Shown one piece after another: positions 15,355 to 21,335 of a stretch of 21,335 nt of DNA. The number at the start of each line of letters is the position of its first letter. Position 1 is the stretch's first letter. Source of the DNA: Desulfurococcales archaeon (lineage in GTDB: Archaea; Thermoproteota; Thermoprotei_A; Sulfolobales; NBVN01); NCBI GenBank assembly GCA_021158735.1, contig JAGGUC010000114.1, positions 1-21,335 on the forward strand. Direction: 5' to 3'. A program made the translations under genes and the position numbers. The notes beneath the pieces are model-generated. The model did not search any database, was not told where the DNA came from, and saw only the letters and a program-made list of their open reading frames with translations.

Positions 15355-15416
15355 GTGCGGAATCAGAACCTAGAATAATAGATGTTGTGCGGAATCAAGA
15401 TCGGAATACATGTTGA
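15355..15416. repeat. Two imperfect tandem repeats between lysY and lysW
   Basis: GTGCGGAATCA occurs at 15355-15365 and again at 15387-15397. Similarity continues behind each copy (GAATA..., then ATGTT), giving tandem units of about 32 and 30 bases. The 32-base period is about three DNA helix turns, so both copies face the same side. They lie between the two divergent TATA boxes, the place for a shared regulator, most likely LysM. A coding role is excluded by position and stops. Confidence 0.6.
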
Positions 15417-15427
15417 TTGTTCATGTA
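15407..15427. promoter_or_regulatory. Palindromic operator candidate before the lysW TATA box
   Basis: TACATG and CATGTA form perfect 6-bp arms with a 9-base spacer, ending about 12 bases before the lysW TATA box. The left arm is part of GGAATACATG (15403-15412), a 10-mer whose reverse complement also occurs upstream of lysS. This fits a dyad site for a dimeric Lrp-type regulator such as LysM. Confidence 0.5.
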
Positions 15428-15439
15428 ATGGTAAAGAAA

Positions 15440-15448
15440 TATTTTTAA
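15440..15448 (+). promoter_or_regulatory. TATA box for lysW-lysX-lysJ-lysK
   Basis: TATTTTTAA lies about 39 bases before the lysW ATG. Transcription would start near 15470, immediately before the GGTGGT ribosome binding site at 15471-15476. Confidence 0.55.
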
Positions 15449-15482
15449 TTACTGGCTACCCCTAAGAAAAGGTGGTTCGAGG

Positions 15483-15650
15483 ATGAGGTTCAGGTGCCCA
15501 ATATGTGGTCTGGACGTAGATGTACCTGATGACGTGATCTCAGGTGAGATAGTGGAGCATGACTGCGGCGCGGTTCTAGAGGTAGTTATGCGTGACGGAG
15601 GTATTTCATTAAAGCCGCTTGAGGGCGTACAGGAAGACTGGGGTGAGTAG
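15483..15650 (+). CDS. lysW: LysW amino-group carrier protein
   Basis: A 55-residue acidic carrier protein. It starts MRFRCPICGLDVDVPDD and ends QEDWGE. The zinc site is formed by C5, C8 and the HDCG segment (H26, C28). The C-terminal Glu55 is the residue whose side-chain carboxylate is joined to the amino group of aminoadipate; the protein then presents the intermediate to LysZ, LysY, LysJ and LysK. The EDWGE tail is the conserved enzyme-recognition end of LysW. GGTGGT sits seven bases upstream of the ATG. It is the first gene of the plus-strand operon, 24 bases before lysX. Its small size makes it easy to miss. Confidence 0.93.
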   Translation: MRFRCPICGLDVDVPDDVISGEIVEHDCGAVLEVVMRDGGISLKPLEGVQEDWGE

Positions 15651-15674
15651 GGAGTTGGTGGGTGCTGCTGAGGC

Positions 15675-16529
15675 ATGGTAGTTAGGGTCGGTGTTGCCTA
15701 CGACATACTGAGGTGGGAGGAGAGAGCAATAATTAATGCTGTGAAGGCTGCAGGAGCTGAGGTACAGCTACTCCATACTGAGTCACTCACGATCAACTTA
15801 GGTAAGAGAAGCGAGGGTCCCGGTGCTGATGTAGTACTTCAGAGGTGCACCAGTCACGCACTGGCAGTGGAATCTACGGTAGCCCTGGAGGGTATGGGAC
15901 TCAAGGTCATTAACTCCTCTAGGGCAGTATCGGTAGCTGTTGATAAGGTGTGGACAGCTTCAGTACTTAAGTCCAGCAACATACCTACCCCAGTGACTGC
16001 CGTAGCTTTCAGCCCTGAGGCAGTATTCAGTACTGCTGAGAAGTTAGGGTACCCGGTTGTTGTGAAGCCCGTTAACGGGAGCTGGGGCAGGATGGTCTGC
16101 CTAGCCAGGGATAGGGAGGAGCTGAGGGCAATTGTAGAGCATAGGAGGTACTTGCCGGGAATTAACTCTAAGGTCTACATAGTTCAGGAGTTCATCAGGA
16201 AGCCCGGAAGAGACTTAAGGATTTTCGTTGTCGGTGACGAAGTACCGGTAGCTATCTATAGAGTAAGTCAGCACTGGATAACTAATACAGCAAGGGGTGG
16301 TAGGGCAGTTAAGGCTGAGGTTGACGAAGAGCTTGAGGATCTAGCTCTGAGAACTGCTGAGGCTATCGGCGGTGAGGTACTCGGTATTGACGTATTCGAG
16401 GGCCCGGAGAGGGGGTACCTGGTAAATGAGGTAAACGCCATGACGGAATTCAAGAACACCGTCAGGGTAACTAAGTATGAGCTGCACTCCAAGATAGTAG
16501 AGTACGCCATCTCAGCAATTAAGAGGTAG
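15675..16529 (+). CDS. lysX: LysW-aminoadipate ligase (ATP-grasp)
   Basis: ATP-grasp ligase of the LysX/ArgX/RimK group, 284 residues. It joins 2-aminoadipate to the C-terminal Glu of LysW using ATP. Visible are the central ATP-grasp segment YPVVVKPVNGSWGRMV, the VYIVQEFI hinge, GRDLRIFVVGDE, and the C-terminal metal and substrate segment NEVNAMTEFKNTVRVT. ATG 15675 follows lysW closely. ArgX, the glutamate-specific paralogue, is very similar; since only one copy is seen here, specificity for aminoadipate, glutamate or both is open. Confidence 0.9.
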   Translation: MVVRVGVAYDILRWEERAIINAVKAAGAEVQLLHTESLTINLGKRSEGPGADVVLQRCTSHALAVESTVALEGMGLKVINSSRAVSVAVDKVWTASVLKSSNIPTPVTAVAFSPEAVFSTAEKLGYPVVVKPVNGSWGRMVCLARDREELRAIVEHRRYLPGINSKVYIVQEFIRKPGRDLRIFVVGDEVPVAIYRVSQHWITNTARGGRAVKAEVDEELEDLALRTAEAIGGEVLGIDVFEGPERGYLVNEVNAMTEFKNTVRVTKYELHSKIVEYAISAIKR

Positions 16530-16535
16530 GTCATC

Positions 16536-17699
16536 GTGCTCAAGTACTTGAGGTTTTATGAGGAGCGCGGCCTCAGGGTCGAGAAGGCTCTGAATCAGTA
16601 TGTGTGGGATGTCGAGGGCAGGAAGTACCTAGACATGCACACATGTCACGGCGTTGCCTTCCTGGGTCACGGCAATCCACACATAGTTGAGGCACTCAAA
16701 ACTCAGCTAAGTAAATTAATGGTTACCTCTACATCATTCAGTACCTCTGTAATGGATGAAATGCTCGGAGCCCTCTCAAAAGTAGTGCCTGAGAAGTTCC
16801 AGTACGTAACACTACTTAATAGTGGGTCAGAAGCTGTTGAGTTGGCGCTCAAGATAGCTAAGAGGATGACTGGCAGGAAGTCACTAGTAGCTTTTACCAG
16901 TTCCTTCCACGGCAGGACCTTGGGTGCTCTCTCAGTAACCCATAACCCCAGGTATAGGAAGGACTTCGAGCCACTCATACCTAACGTTAAGTTCGGCAGG
17001 TTCAATGATGCTGAAGCACTCGATGACTTAATCACTGAGGAGACAGCAGGGGTGATCGTAGAGGTAGTTCAAGGTGAGGGGGGAGTTAATCTAGCTACTC
17101 ATGAGTTCATCCGTGAATTAAGGAGAAGAACCTACGAGGTAGGAGGCCTACTAATCATTGATGAAGTTCAGACAGGCTTCGGAAGAACAGGGAAGGTGTG
17201 GGCGCACGAGTACTATAGTATTCAGGCAGATGTCCTGCTAGCCGGCAAGGCACTGGGCGGGGGCTTCCCAGTGAGTGCTGTCTTCATGCCGGGTGACATC
17301 GCCTCTAAGGTCATGAGGGGGGATCACGGAAGTACCTATGGCGGTAATCCACTGGCCTGCGCAGCTGTTAAGGCTTCAGCCGAGCTACTCGTCAGGGAGT
17401 CCGTCCCGGCTAAGGCCGAGGCTGCAGGGTACGAACTCCTTAAAGCCCTCAGGTCAGAACTCGATGGTGTTAAAGTCGTGAGATCTATTAGAGGTCTCGG
17501 ACTTATGGCCGGTATTGAGCTCAGATTTCTTCCCAGCCCCGTGCTGAGGTGTGCCCAGGAGGGCGGTGTACTACTTCTTAAGGCAGGCGCCACAGTCGTC
17601 AGGCTCCTGCCACCCTACATGATCAGTAAGGAGGACATCAGGTGGTGTACTGACGTTGTCAAGGAGTGCCTACAAAGACTTAGTAGTAGAATTACTTAG
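16536..17699 (+). CDS. lysJ: [LysW]-aminoadipate semialdehyde aminotransferase
   Basis: Class III PLP aminotransferase of the ArgD/LysJ family, 387 residues. It has NSGSEAVELALKIAKR (phosphate-binding turn), SFHGRT, IIDEVQTGFGRTG (cofactor Asp) and the Schiff-base Lys K238 in LLAGKALGGGFPV. It uses glutamate to aminate LysW-bound semialdehyde, giving LysW-lysine, and in related archaea also acts on the ornithine branch. The start is GTG 16536, with GAGGTAG overlapping the lysX stop as ribosome binding site. Confidence 0.91.
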   Translation: MLKYLRFYEERGLRVEKALNQYVWDVEGRKYLDMHTCHGVAFLGHGNPHIVEALKTQLSKLMVTSTSFSTSVMDEMLGALSKVVPEKFQYVTLLNSGSEAVELALKIAKRMTGRKSLVAFTSSFHGRTLGALSVTHNPRYRKDFEPLIPNVKFGRFNDAEALDDLITEETAGVIVEVVQGEGGVNLATHEFIRELRRRTYEVGGLLIIDEVQTGFGRTGKVWAHEYYSIQADVLLAGKALGGGFPVSAVFMPGDIASKVMRGDHGSTYGGNPLACAAVKASAELLVRESVPAKAEAAGYELLKALRSELDGVKVVRSIRGLGLMAGIELRFLPSPVLRCAQEGGVLLLKAGATVVRLLPPYMISKEDIRWCTDVVKECLQRLSSRIT

Positions 17700-18747
17700 A
17701 ACTCTCGTTGAAACCTACAGCCCTACATTTGAGGAAGCTGAGGCTGTGGAAAAGCTGAGGCGATTTACAGAAGATAAGCTGAGCTACGATAAGGTCGTGG
17801 TTGATGGAGTAGGCAACTTAATAGCTTCGTTCGGCAGCGGCGACAGGTCAGTAGCTCTCGTAGGGCACATAGATACCGTGCCGGGTTGCCTCAGGGTCAG
17901 TTCTGAGGGTGGAGTAATAAGGGGGCGTGGTGCCGTAGACGCTAAGGGTCCTCTAGCAGCAGCCTTCGTAGGTGCCTCACTAGCTAGGGAGTTGATTGGT
18001 AACGATGATCTGAAGGTCTACGCCATAGCGCTTGTAGGTGAGGAGGGACCTAGTCACGGTGCCTGGAACTTAGTGAGGTCCGGATTCAGCACGGACTACG
18101 TTGTTATTTGCGAGCCCTCAGGTACTGTTGATGTGGTGATCGAGTATAGGGGGAGTGCCACACTAACGTTTAAGTGCTGGTCGAAGGGCGGGCATACCTC
18201 AGGCCCTCACGCCAGTGAGTCGGCATGTGACAGCCTAATCAGTGTGTGGGAAATGATAAGAAGTGAGTTCTCAGGTAGTTCAGCGAGCGAGTTCTCCGCT
18301 GCATTAACTAAGTTGTCATGCGGTGACGGAGGTCCCGTACTCCCAAAGAGCGGTGTCATGAGGGTCAACATTCGGGTGCCGTACGGTATGGGCTATGATG
18401 AATTCAGTAAATTAATAAGTGAGTTGAGGATTCCGGGGAACTGCTGCGCAATTTTGGAGTCATTCACAGAATCTGTTAGAGCACCTGTAAATACAGCAGT
18501 GGTCAGGGCACTCTATAGGGCCTTGATCAAGCAGGGTCTGCGGCCCAGGCTCGCCAGGAAGTTAGGTACTAGTGACATGAACATACTTTACGGGAGGGTC
18601 AGCACCGAGGTAGCTGCCTACGGCCCTGGAGATCCAGCACTCTCACACACCGACGAAGAATTCATTACTGTTGACGACCTGGTTATGGGAATGCTGACGT
18701 ACGCTAATGTAATTAAGGAGTTAAGTGAATTGAGCCGTAGGGCTTAG
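17656..18747 (+). CDS. lysK: [LysW]-lysine hydrolase
   Basis: M20-family metallohydrolase (ArgE/DapE/LysK), 363 residues, that releases lysine from LysW. Metal and catalytic residues are visible: GHIDTVPG (H71, D73), AVDAKGP (D95), VGEEGPSHG (E129, E130), ICEPSG (E153) and SHTDEEF near the C-terminus. The only start that keeps the conserved helix is TTG 17656, inside lysJ, giving a 44-base overlap; GGTGGTG 17641-17647 lies nine bases upstream. Last gene of the operon. It may also free ornithine if the pathway is shared with arginine. Confidence 0.9.
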   Translation: MSRSAYKDLVVELLRTLVETYSPTFEEAEAVEKLRRFTEDKLSYDKVVVDGVGNLIASFGSGDRSVALVGHIDTVPGCLRVSSEGGVIRGRGAVDAKGPLAAAFVGASLARELIGNDDLKVYAIALVGEEGPSHGAWNLVRSGFSTDYVVICEPSGTVDVVIEYRGSATLTFKCWSKGGHTSGPHASESACDSLISVWEMIRSEFSGSSASEFSAALTKLSCGDGGPVLPKSGVMRVNIRVPYGMGYDEFSKLISELRIPGNCCAILESFTESVRAPVNTAVVRALYRALIKQGLRPRLARKLGTSDMNILYGRVSTEVAAYGPGDPALSHTDEEFITVDDLVMGMLTYANVIKELSELSRRA

Positions 18748-18754
18748 TAGGTTA

Positions 18755-18807
18755 GTGATGAGTTGGGTTCCTTGACCGGGCTGGTGAGGTCGAGGTCCGG
18801 GTTCTGA
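18755..18807 (+). ncRNA. Candidate C/D box sRNA (2'-O-methylation guide)
   Basis: The 53-nt stretch has the archaeal C/D box layout: C box GTGATGA (18755-18761), a 10-nt guide, D' box TTGA (18772-18775), a 6-nt spacer, C' box TGGTGAG (18782-18788), a 15-nt guide, and D box CTGA (18804-18807). The total length matches typical archaeal C/D sRNAs of 50-60 nt. C and D are canonical; D' and C' each deviate by about one base, as is common. The D guide would pair with a target reading AACCCGGACCTC. I could not test for a target in rRNA or tRNA. It lies eight bases after the lysK stop. Confidence 0.5.
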
Positions 18808-18830
18808 GGTCCATTACGGGGATTCGCTTA

Positions 18831-18840
18831 CTTTATATTT
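18831..18840 (+). promoter_or_regulatory. TATA box for the membrane-protein gene
   Basis: CTTTATATTT about 50 bases before ATG 18891 is the best TATA match in the gap. It would give a leader of about 30 bases with a GAGAGGT ribosome binding site shortly before the ATG. Confidence 0.5.
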
Positions 18841-18890
18841 CATCTAAGGTCTTTGTAATTAGGTAGTAAAATTAGTTGAGAGGTTAGTTA

Positions 18891-19541
18891 ATGGGGTACG
18901 AATACAGTAAGTTAAAGAACAGGTTGGTTGGTGCAACCAGGAAGTTCCTTCAGTCACTGACGACAGCCCAGTACGTTGTCGCTAATGTTGCGCTGAGCAA
19001 GCGAGGGAGAGTTGACTGCTCCGTCAGGTATGGGAGAACAAGCATTGCATTTAGGTTCAAGGTTCCTGAAGGAGCTTTCGATATTAATGACCTGGTGGTG
19101 CTCTGCATAGAGTCATCTAGAACCAGGTTCAGGTTCTTGGAAGGTACGTTCTCATTCATAATTTTCGCAGCAATAATAGCTGCATGGTACATGATTCCGC
19201 CGACCGCACCTGACTTCGTGAGGATCGTAGTACCTGCACTCATCATTGCTCTAGGCAGCATAATATCGGCAATATCAAGGGTTCGGTCAGCGATATCCAT
19301 GAAGCGTCTGAAGTCCCTCAAGGAGCAGTACAGAATACTTACCGTCACAGACGGGATGAGCTCCAATGCCTACGAAATGTTCTCAGAGATCGTGTCGGAT
19401 CTACTGTTATCCGCGAGAACTAGAGGGACAGCAGCACTCAGGAGCGGGGACGTAATGGAAATGATCAGGAAGAAGTACCCTCAGCTGCTTGGGGTACTAG
19501 GGATAATTGAGGTAGGTAAGACAGCAAAACCCATTAAGTAA
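18891..19541 (+). CDS. Hypothetical two-helix membrane protein
   Basis: A 216-residue protein I cannot assign. An N-terminal soluble part of about 85 residues is followed by two close membrane helices (about 86-102 and 109-129, joined by PPTAPD), then a basic stretch (VRSAISMKRLKSLKEQYR) and a C-terminal soluble domain of about 70 residues. The hairpin arrangement puts both soluble parts on one side, by the positive-inside rule the cytoplasm. No catalytic motif is seen. It has its own promoter and is convergent with the ABC transporter genes, with the two stop codons directly adjacent. Confidence 0.75.
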   Translation: MGYEYSKLKNRLVGATRKFLQSLTTAQYVVANVALSKRGRVDCSVRYGRTSIAFRFKVPEGAFDINDLVVLCIESSRTRFRFLEGTFSFIIFAAIIAAWYMIPPTAPDFVRIVVPALIIALGSIISAISRVRSAISMKRLKSLKEQYRILTVTDGMSSNAYEMFSEIVSDLLLSARTRGTAALRSGDVMEMIRKKYPQLLGVLGIIEVGKTAKPIK

Positions 19542-20798
19542 TCAGGACTCAAGCACCCTCCTGAGCACTACCCTATATACGAGCAATCCGAGAGTAAACA
19601 CAGTTACAGCCGCCGCGATGACGACAGGGGTCTTAGGGAGCGCGGCCTCCACACCGAGTCCGTAGCCCAGAACTCTCCTCGCAGTGTCAATAGCTGCTGT
19701 CGCCGGGTTCATCAGAGCGAAAGTCTTAAGGGGTTCGGGCAGGAATTCTGGAGGAGGCCACCACATACCTGATGTGAACATGTAGGGGAAGGCTATTGCC
19801 ATGATCAGTGCTTCAGCCGCTCTTGCGGATCTAGCTACCACGCTGACTATGAGCCCCACCCCAATGAAGAATATTGCCGCCAGCCCTAAGTGAGCTATAG
19901 CTAGCCAGCATGCAGGACTTAATAGACTGAAGCGTATAGTAGCACCAACAGCCAGTCCAATGGCTACCGTGGCTATTGCTGAGATAGTTATTACGGCGAG
20001 GCAGCTCAGCACCTTACCCGTCAGCAACTCCAGCGGTGTGATAGGTGATGCAAGGAGCCTGTGTAGAGTGCCCTTCTCCTTCTCCTCAACAACTGAGGTG
20101 GCACCTACTGCGAGACCTGAGAACAGAGCCTCAACACCTATGACGCTGATGACCATGAATCCCAGTACGTCAGCCCTACTGACCAGGTTCTTAGGCCTGA
20201 CGACCTCTACTGTGGTGTTGATGGGGTTAGCCAGACCCATTACCCAGTACTTGATCATGGAGAGGTTGAAGTAATTGCTGTAGGGACTGCTGAAGTTGCC
20301 TCCATACAGCTCAATATACTTAATAGCTATCTCAGCCCTCCTAATAGCGAACTCTCTAGCAAAGCCTGCGAGGAAGCCCTCGACAACTCCCTTACATACA
20401 GTTACTGCTGAGGGATCCCTGTAAAACACATAGGCCTTGATCCATGTCGGGAAATCCGAGGTAGTGTTCCGCGTAAATCCTTCAGGTATGTAAAATCCTG
20501 CATCCAGAGAACCCTTGGTCAGCTGGTCAAGCATTGTGTTGAGGTTGCTGAACTCCTTAATGCTAAATATCTTTGACTTATTTAGAACGCCAATGAATAT
20601 CCGGCTTAAGTTGCCGCTGTCATCACTGCACACACCTGTTTTTAAGGTCAGCTCAGTTTGAGGTGGTACCCAGACGAAGGCCGTCATCAAGACCAAAATT
20701 ATGGGGAATATGACTGCCCAGAATATGGTGGACTTATCCCTTAGGGATAGCTTAATGTCTTTTTTAGCGAGTATGAGGACCCTCCTCAACGACAGCAT
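19542..20798 (-). CDS. ABC-2 type exporter permease
   Basis: A 418-residue permease of the ABC-2 family. It has an N-terminal cytoplasmic segment with KKDIKLSLRDKSTIFWAVIF leading into the first membrane helix, a large external domain of about 170 residues with several N-x-T/S sites, then five further helices. The family motif EEKEKGTLHRLLASPITPLELL lies between helices 2 and 3. It pairs with the ATPase one base upstream and would export a drug, lipid or peptide; the substrate cannot be told. ATG 20798 is the start. Confidence 0.87.
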   Translation of the reverse strand: MLSLRRVLILAKKDIKLSLRDKSTIFWAVIFPIILVLMTAFVWVPPQTELTLKTGVCSDDSGNLSRIFIGVLNKSKIFSIKEFSNLNTMLDQLTKGSLDAGFYIPEGFTRNTTSDFPTWIKAYVFYRDPSAVTVCKGVVEGFLAGFAREFAIRRAEIAIKYIELYGGNFSSPYSNYFNLSMIKYWVMGLANPINTTVEVVRPKNLVSRADVLGFMVISVIGVEALFSGLAVGATSVVEEKEKGTLHRLLASPITPLELLTGKVLSCLAVITISAIATVAIGLAVGATIRFSLLSPACWLAIAHLGLAAIFFIGVGLIVSVVARSARAAEALIMAIAFPYMFTSGMWWPPPEFLPEPLKTFALMNPATAAIDTARRVLGYGLGVEAALPKTPVVIAAAVTVFTLGLLVYRVVLRRVLES

Positions 20799-20799
20799 A

Positions 20800-21335
20800 C
20801 TACGTCAGCCCCCTCCCAGTTAATTTGAGGAAAACGTCTTCTAATGTTGGCTCGGTAACCCTGATCGTCACCGGCCTAACCCCCGCAGTCAGGAGTGCCT
20901 CGGCTACCTTAGGTAGCAGCACCTCATACTCATCGAGGTACACCCTAATTGTTGAGTCTTTAATAAGTACCCTACCCCCAGTACTCAAGGGCCTGAGGAC
21001 CTCCTTAATACCTGGCCTCGGGTTAGCTACCTCAACCTCAACGATAGTTAGCTCACCGACCTTCTTCTTCAGCTCCTTCGGTGACCCAACAGCAATTACA
21101 CTGCCCTCATTAATTATAGCTACCCTATCAGCTAGCGCTTCCGCCTCCTCCATGTAGTGGGTAGCCATCAGAATAGTCTTTCCGGACCTCTTGAGCTCCT
21201 CCAGAATTGACCAGACATCACGCCTTGAGGAGGGGTCTAGACCTGTGGTTGGTTCATCAAGTATCAGTACCTTGGGGTCGTGAATAAGGGAGGCAGCGAT
21301 ACTTAACTTCTTCTTGAGACCTCCGGAGTAGGTCC
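20800..21335 (-). CDS. ABC transporter ATP-binding protein (partial, cut by window edge)
   Basis: The frame runs to the window edge; Walker A lies outside. Present are the signature YSGGLKKKLSIAASL, Walker B VLILDEP, the D-loop GLDPSSRRD and the H-loop His in MATHYMEEAEAL, followed by a C-terminal regulatory domain ending TLEDVFLKLTGRGLT. This is the DrrA/CcmA-like exporter ATPase type. It drives the ABC-2 permease encoded one base downstream. The ATG at 21168 is internal and not the start. Confidence 0.92.
   Translation of the reverse strand, partial: TYSGGLKKKLSIAASLIHDPKVLILDEPTTGLDPSSRRDVWSILEELKRSGKTILMATHYMEEAEALADRVAIINEGSVIAVGSPKELKKKVGELTIVEVEVANPRPGIKEVLRPLSTGGRVLIKDSTIRVYLDEYEVLLPKVAEALLTAGVRPVTIRVTEPTLEDVFLKLTGRGLT

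Noticed and set aside
18790..18815. GGTCCGGGTTC resembles a tRNA T-arm.
   Set aside because: No acceptor, D or anticodon stems can be drawn around it; the C/D box sRNA layout explains the segment better.
1..21335. CRISPR arrays, rRNA and tRNA genes.
   Set aside because: No regularly spaced repeats of suitable length and no rRNA or tRNA sequence were seen on reading the window.

Overview
The window comes from a member of the Thermoproteota (Crenarchaeota), probably an anaerobic thermophile. The reasons are a complete LysW-dependent lysine cluster with its LysM regulator, many GTG and TTG starts, GGTG-type ribosome binding sites, AT-rich TATA boxes close to start codons, heavy AGG arginine use, an HEPN/nucleotidyltransferase pair, an archaeal TnpB remnant and an oxygen-sensitive class III ribonucleotide reductase. 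The order cannot be fixed from this sequence.

Layout. 1-237 is a decayed end of a pdxT-like gene. 403-3098 (+) is nrdD-nrdG, anaerobic deoxynucleotide synthesis. 3173-3863 (-) is an HEPN/MNT toxin-antitoxin-type pair. 4000-5592 (-) is a mobile-element scar: the 3' part of a GNAT acetyltransferase gene joined to a broken tnpB, which is itself interrupted by a 226-bp element (4565-4790) with terminal inverted repeats and a 3-bp target duplication. Removing that element and one copy of the duplication restores the tnpB frame exactly. 5710-6054 (+) is an orphan ORF. About 6103-7619 (+) encodes the two subunits of a class I fumarase. 7655-8506 (-) is an M55 D-aminopeptidase-like protein.

8592-18747 is the lysine region. 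One minus-strand operon (lysS-lysT-lysU-hicd) builds 2-oxoadipate from 2-oxoglutarate and acetyl-CoA. A second minus-strand operon (lysY-lysZ-lysM) and a divergent plus-strand operon (lysW-lysX-lysJ-lysK) carry out the carrier-protein half of the pathway. There aminoadipate is joined to the C-terminal Glu of LysW, phosphorylated, reduced, aminated and released as lysine. The LysN aminotransferase step is not in the window. LysW is only 55 residues and easily missed. The lysY/lysW intergenic region carries a tandem repeat and a palindrome between two TATA boxes, and shares an exact 10-bp motif with the region upstream of lysS; I propose these as LysM operators. The homocitrate synthase looks like the Re-citrate synthase group rather than the usual LysS type.

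18748-21335 holds a candidate 53-nt C/D box sRNA, an orphan two-helix membrane protein and, convergent to it with no gap, an ABC-2 exporter (permease plus an ATPase cut by the window edge).

The items most worth a second look are the 226-bp palindrome-rich element, the putative LysM operators, the C/D sRNA, the Re-citrate-synthase-like LysS, and the fumarase alpha gene, whose conserved N-terminus has no standard start codon.
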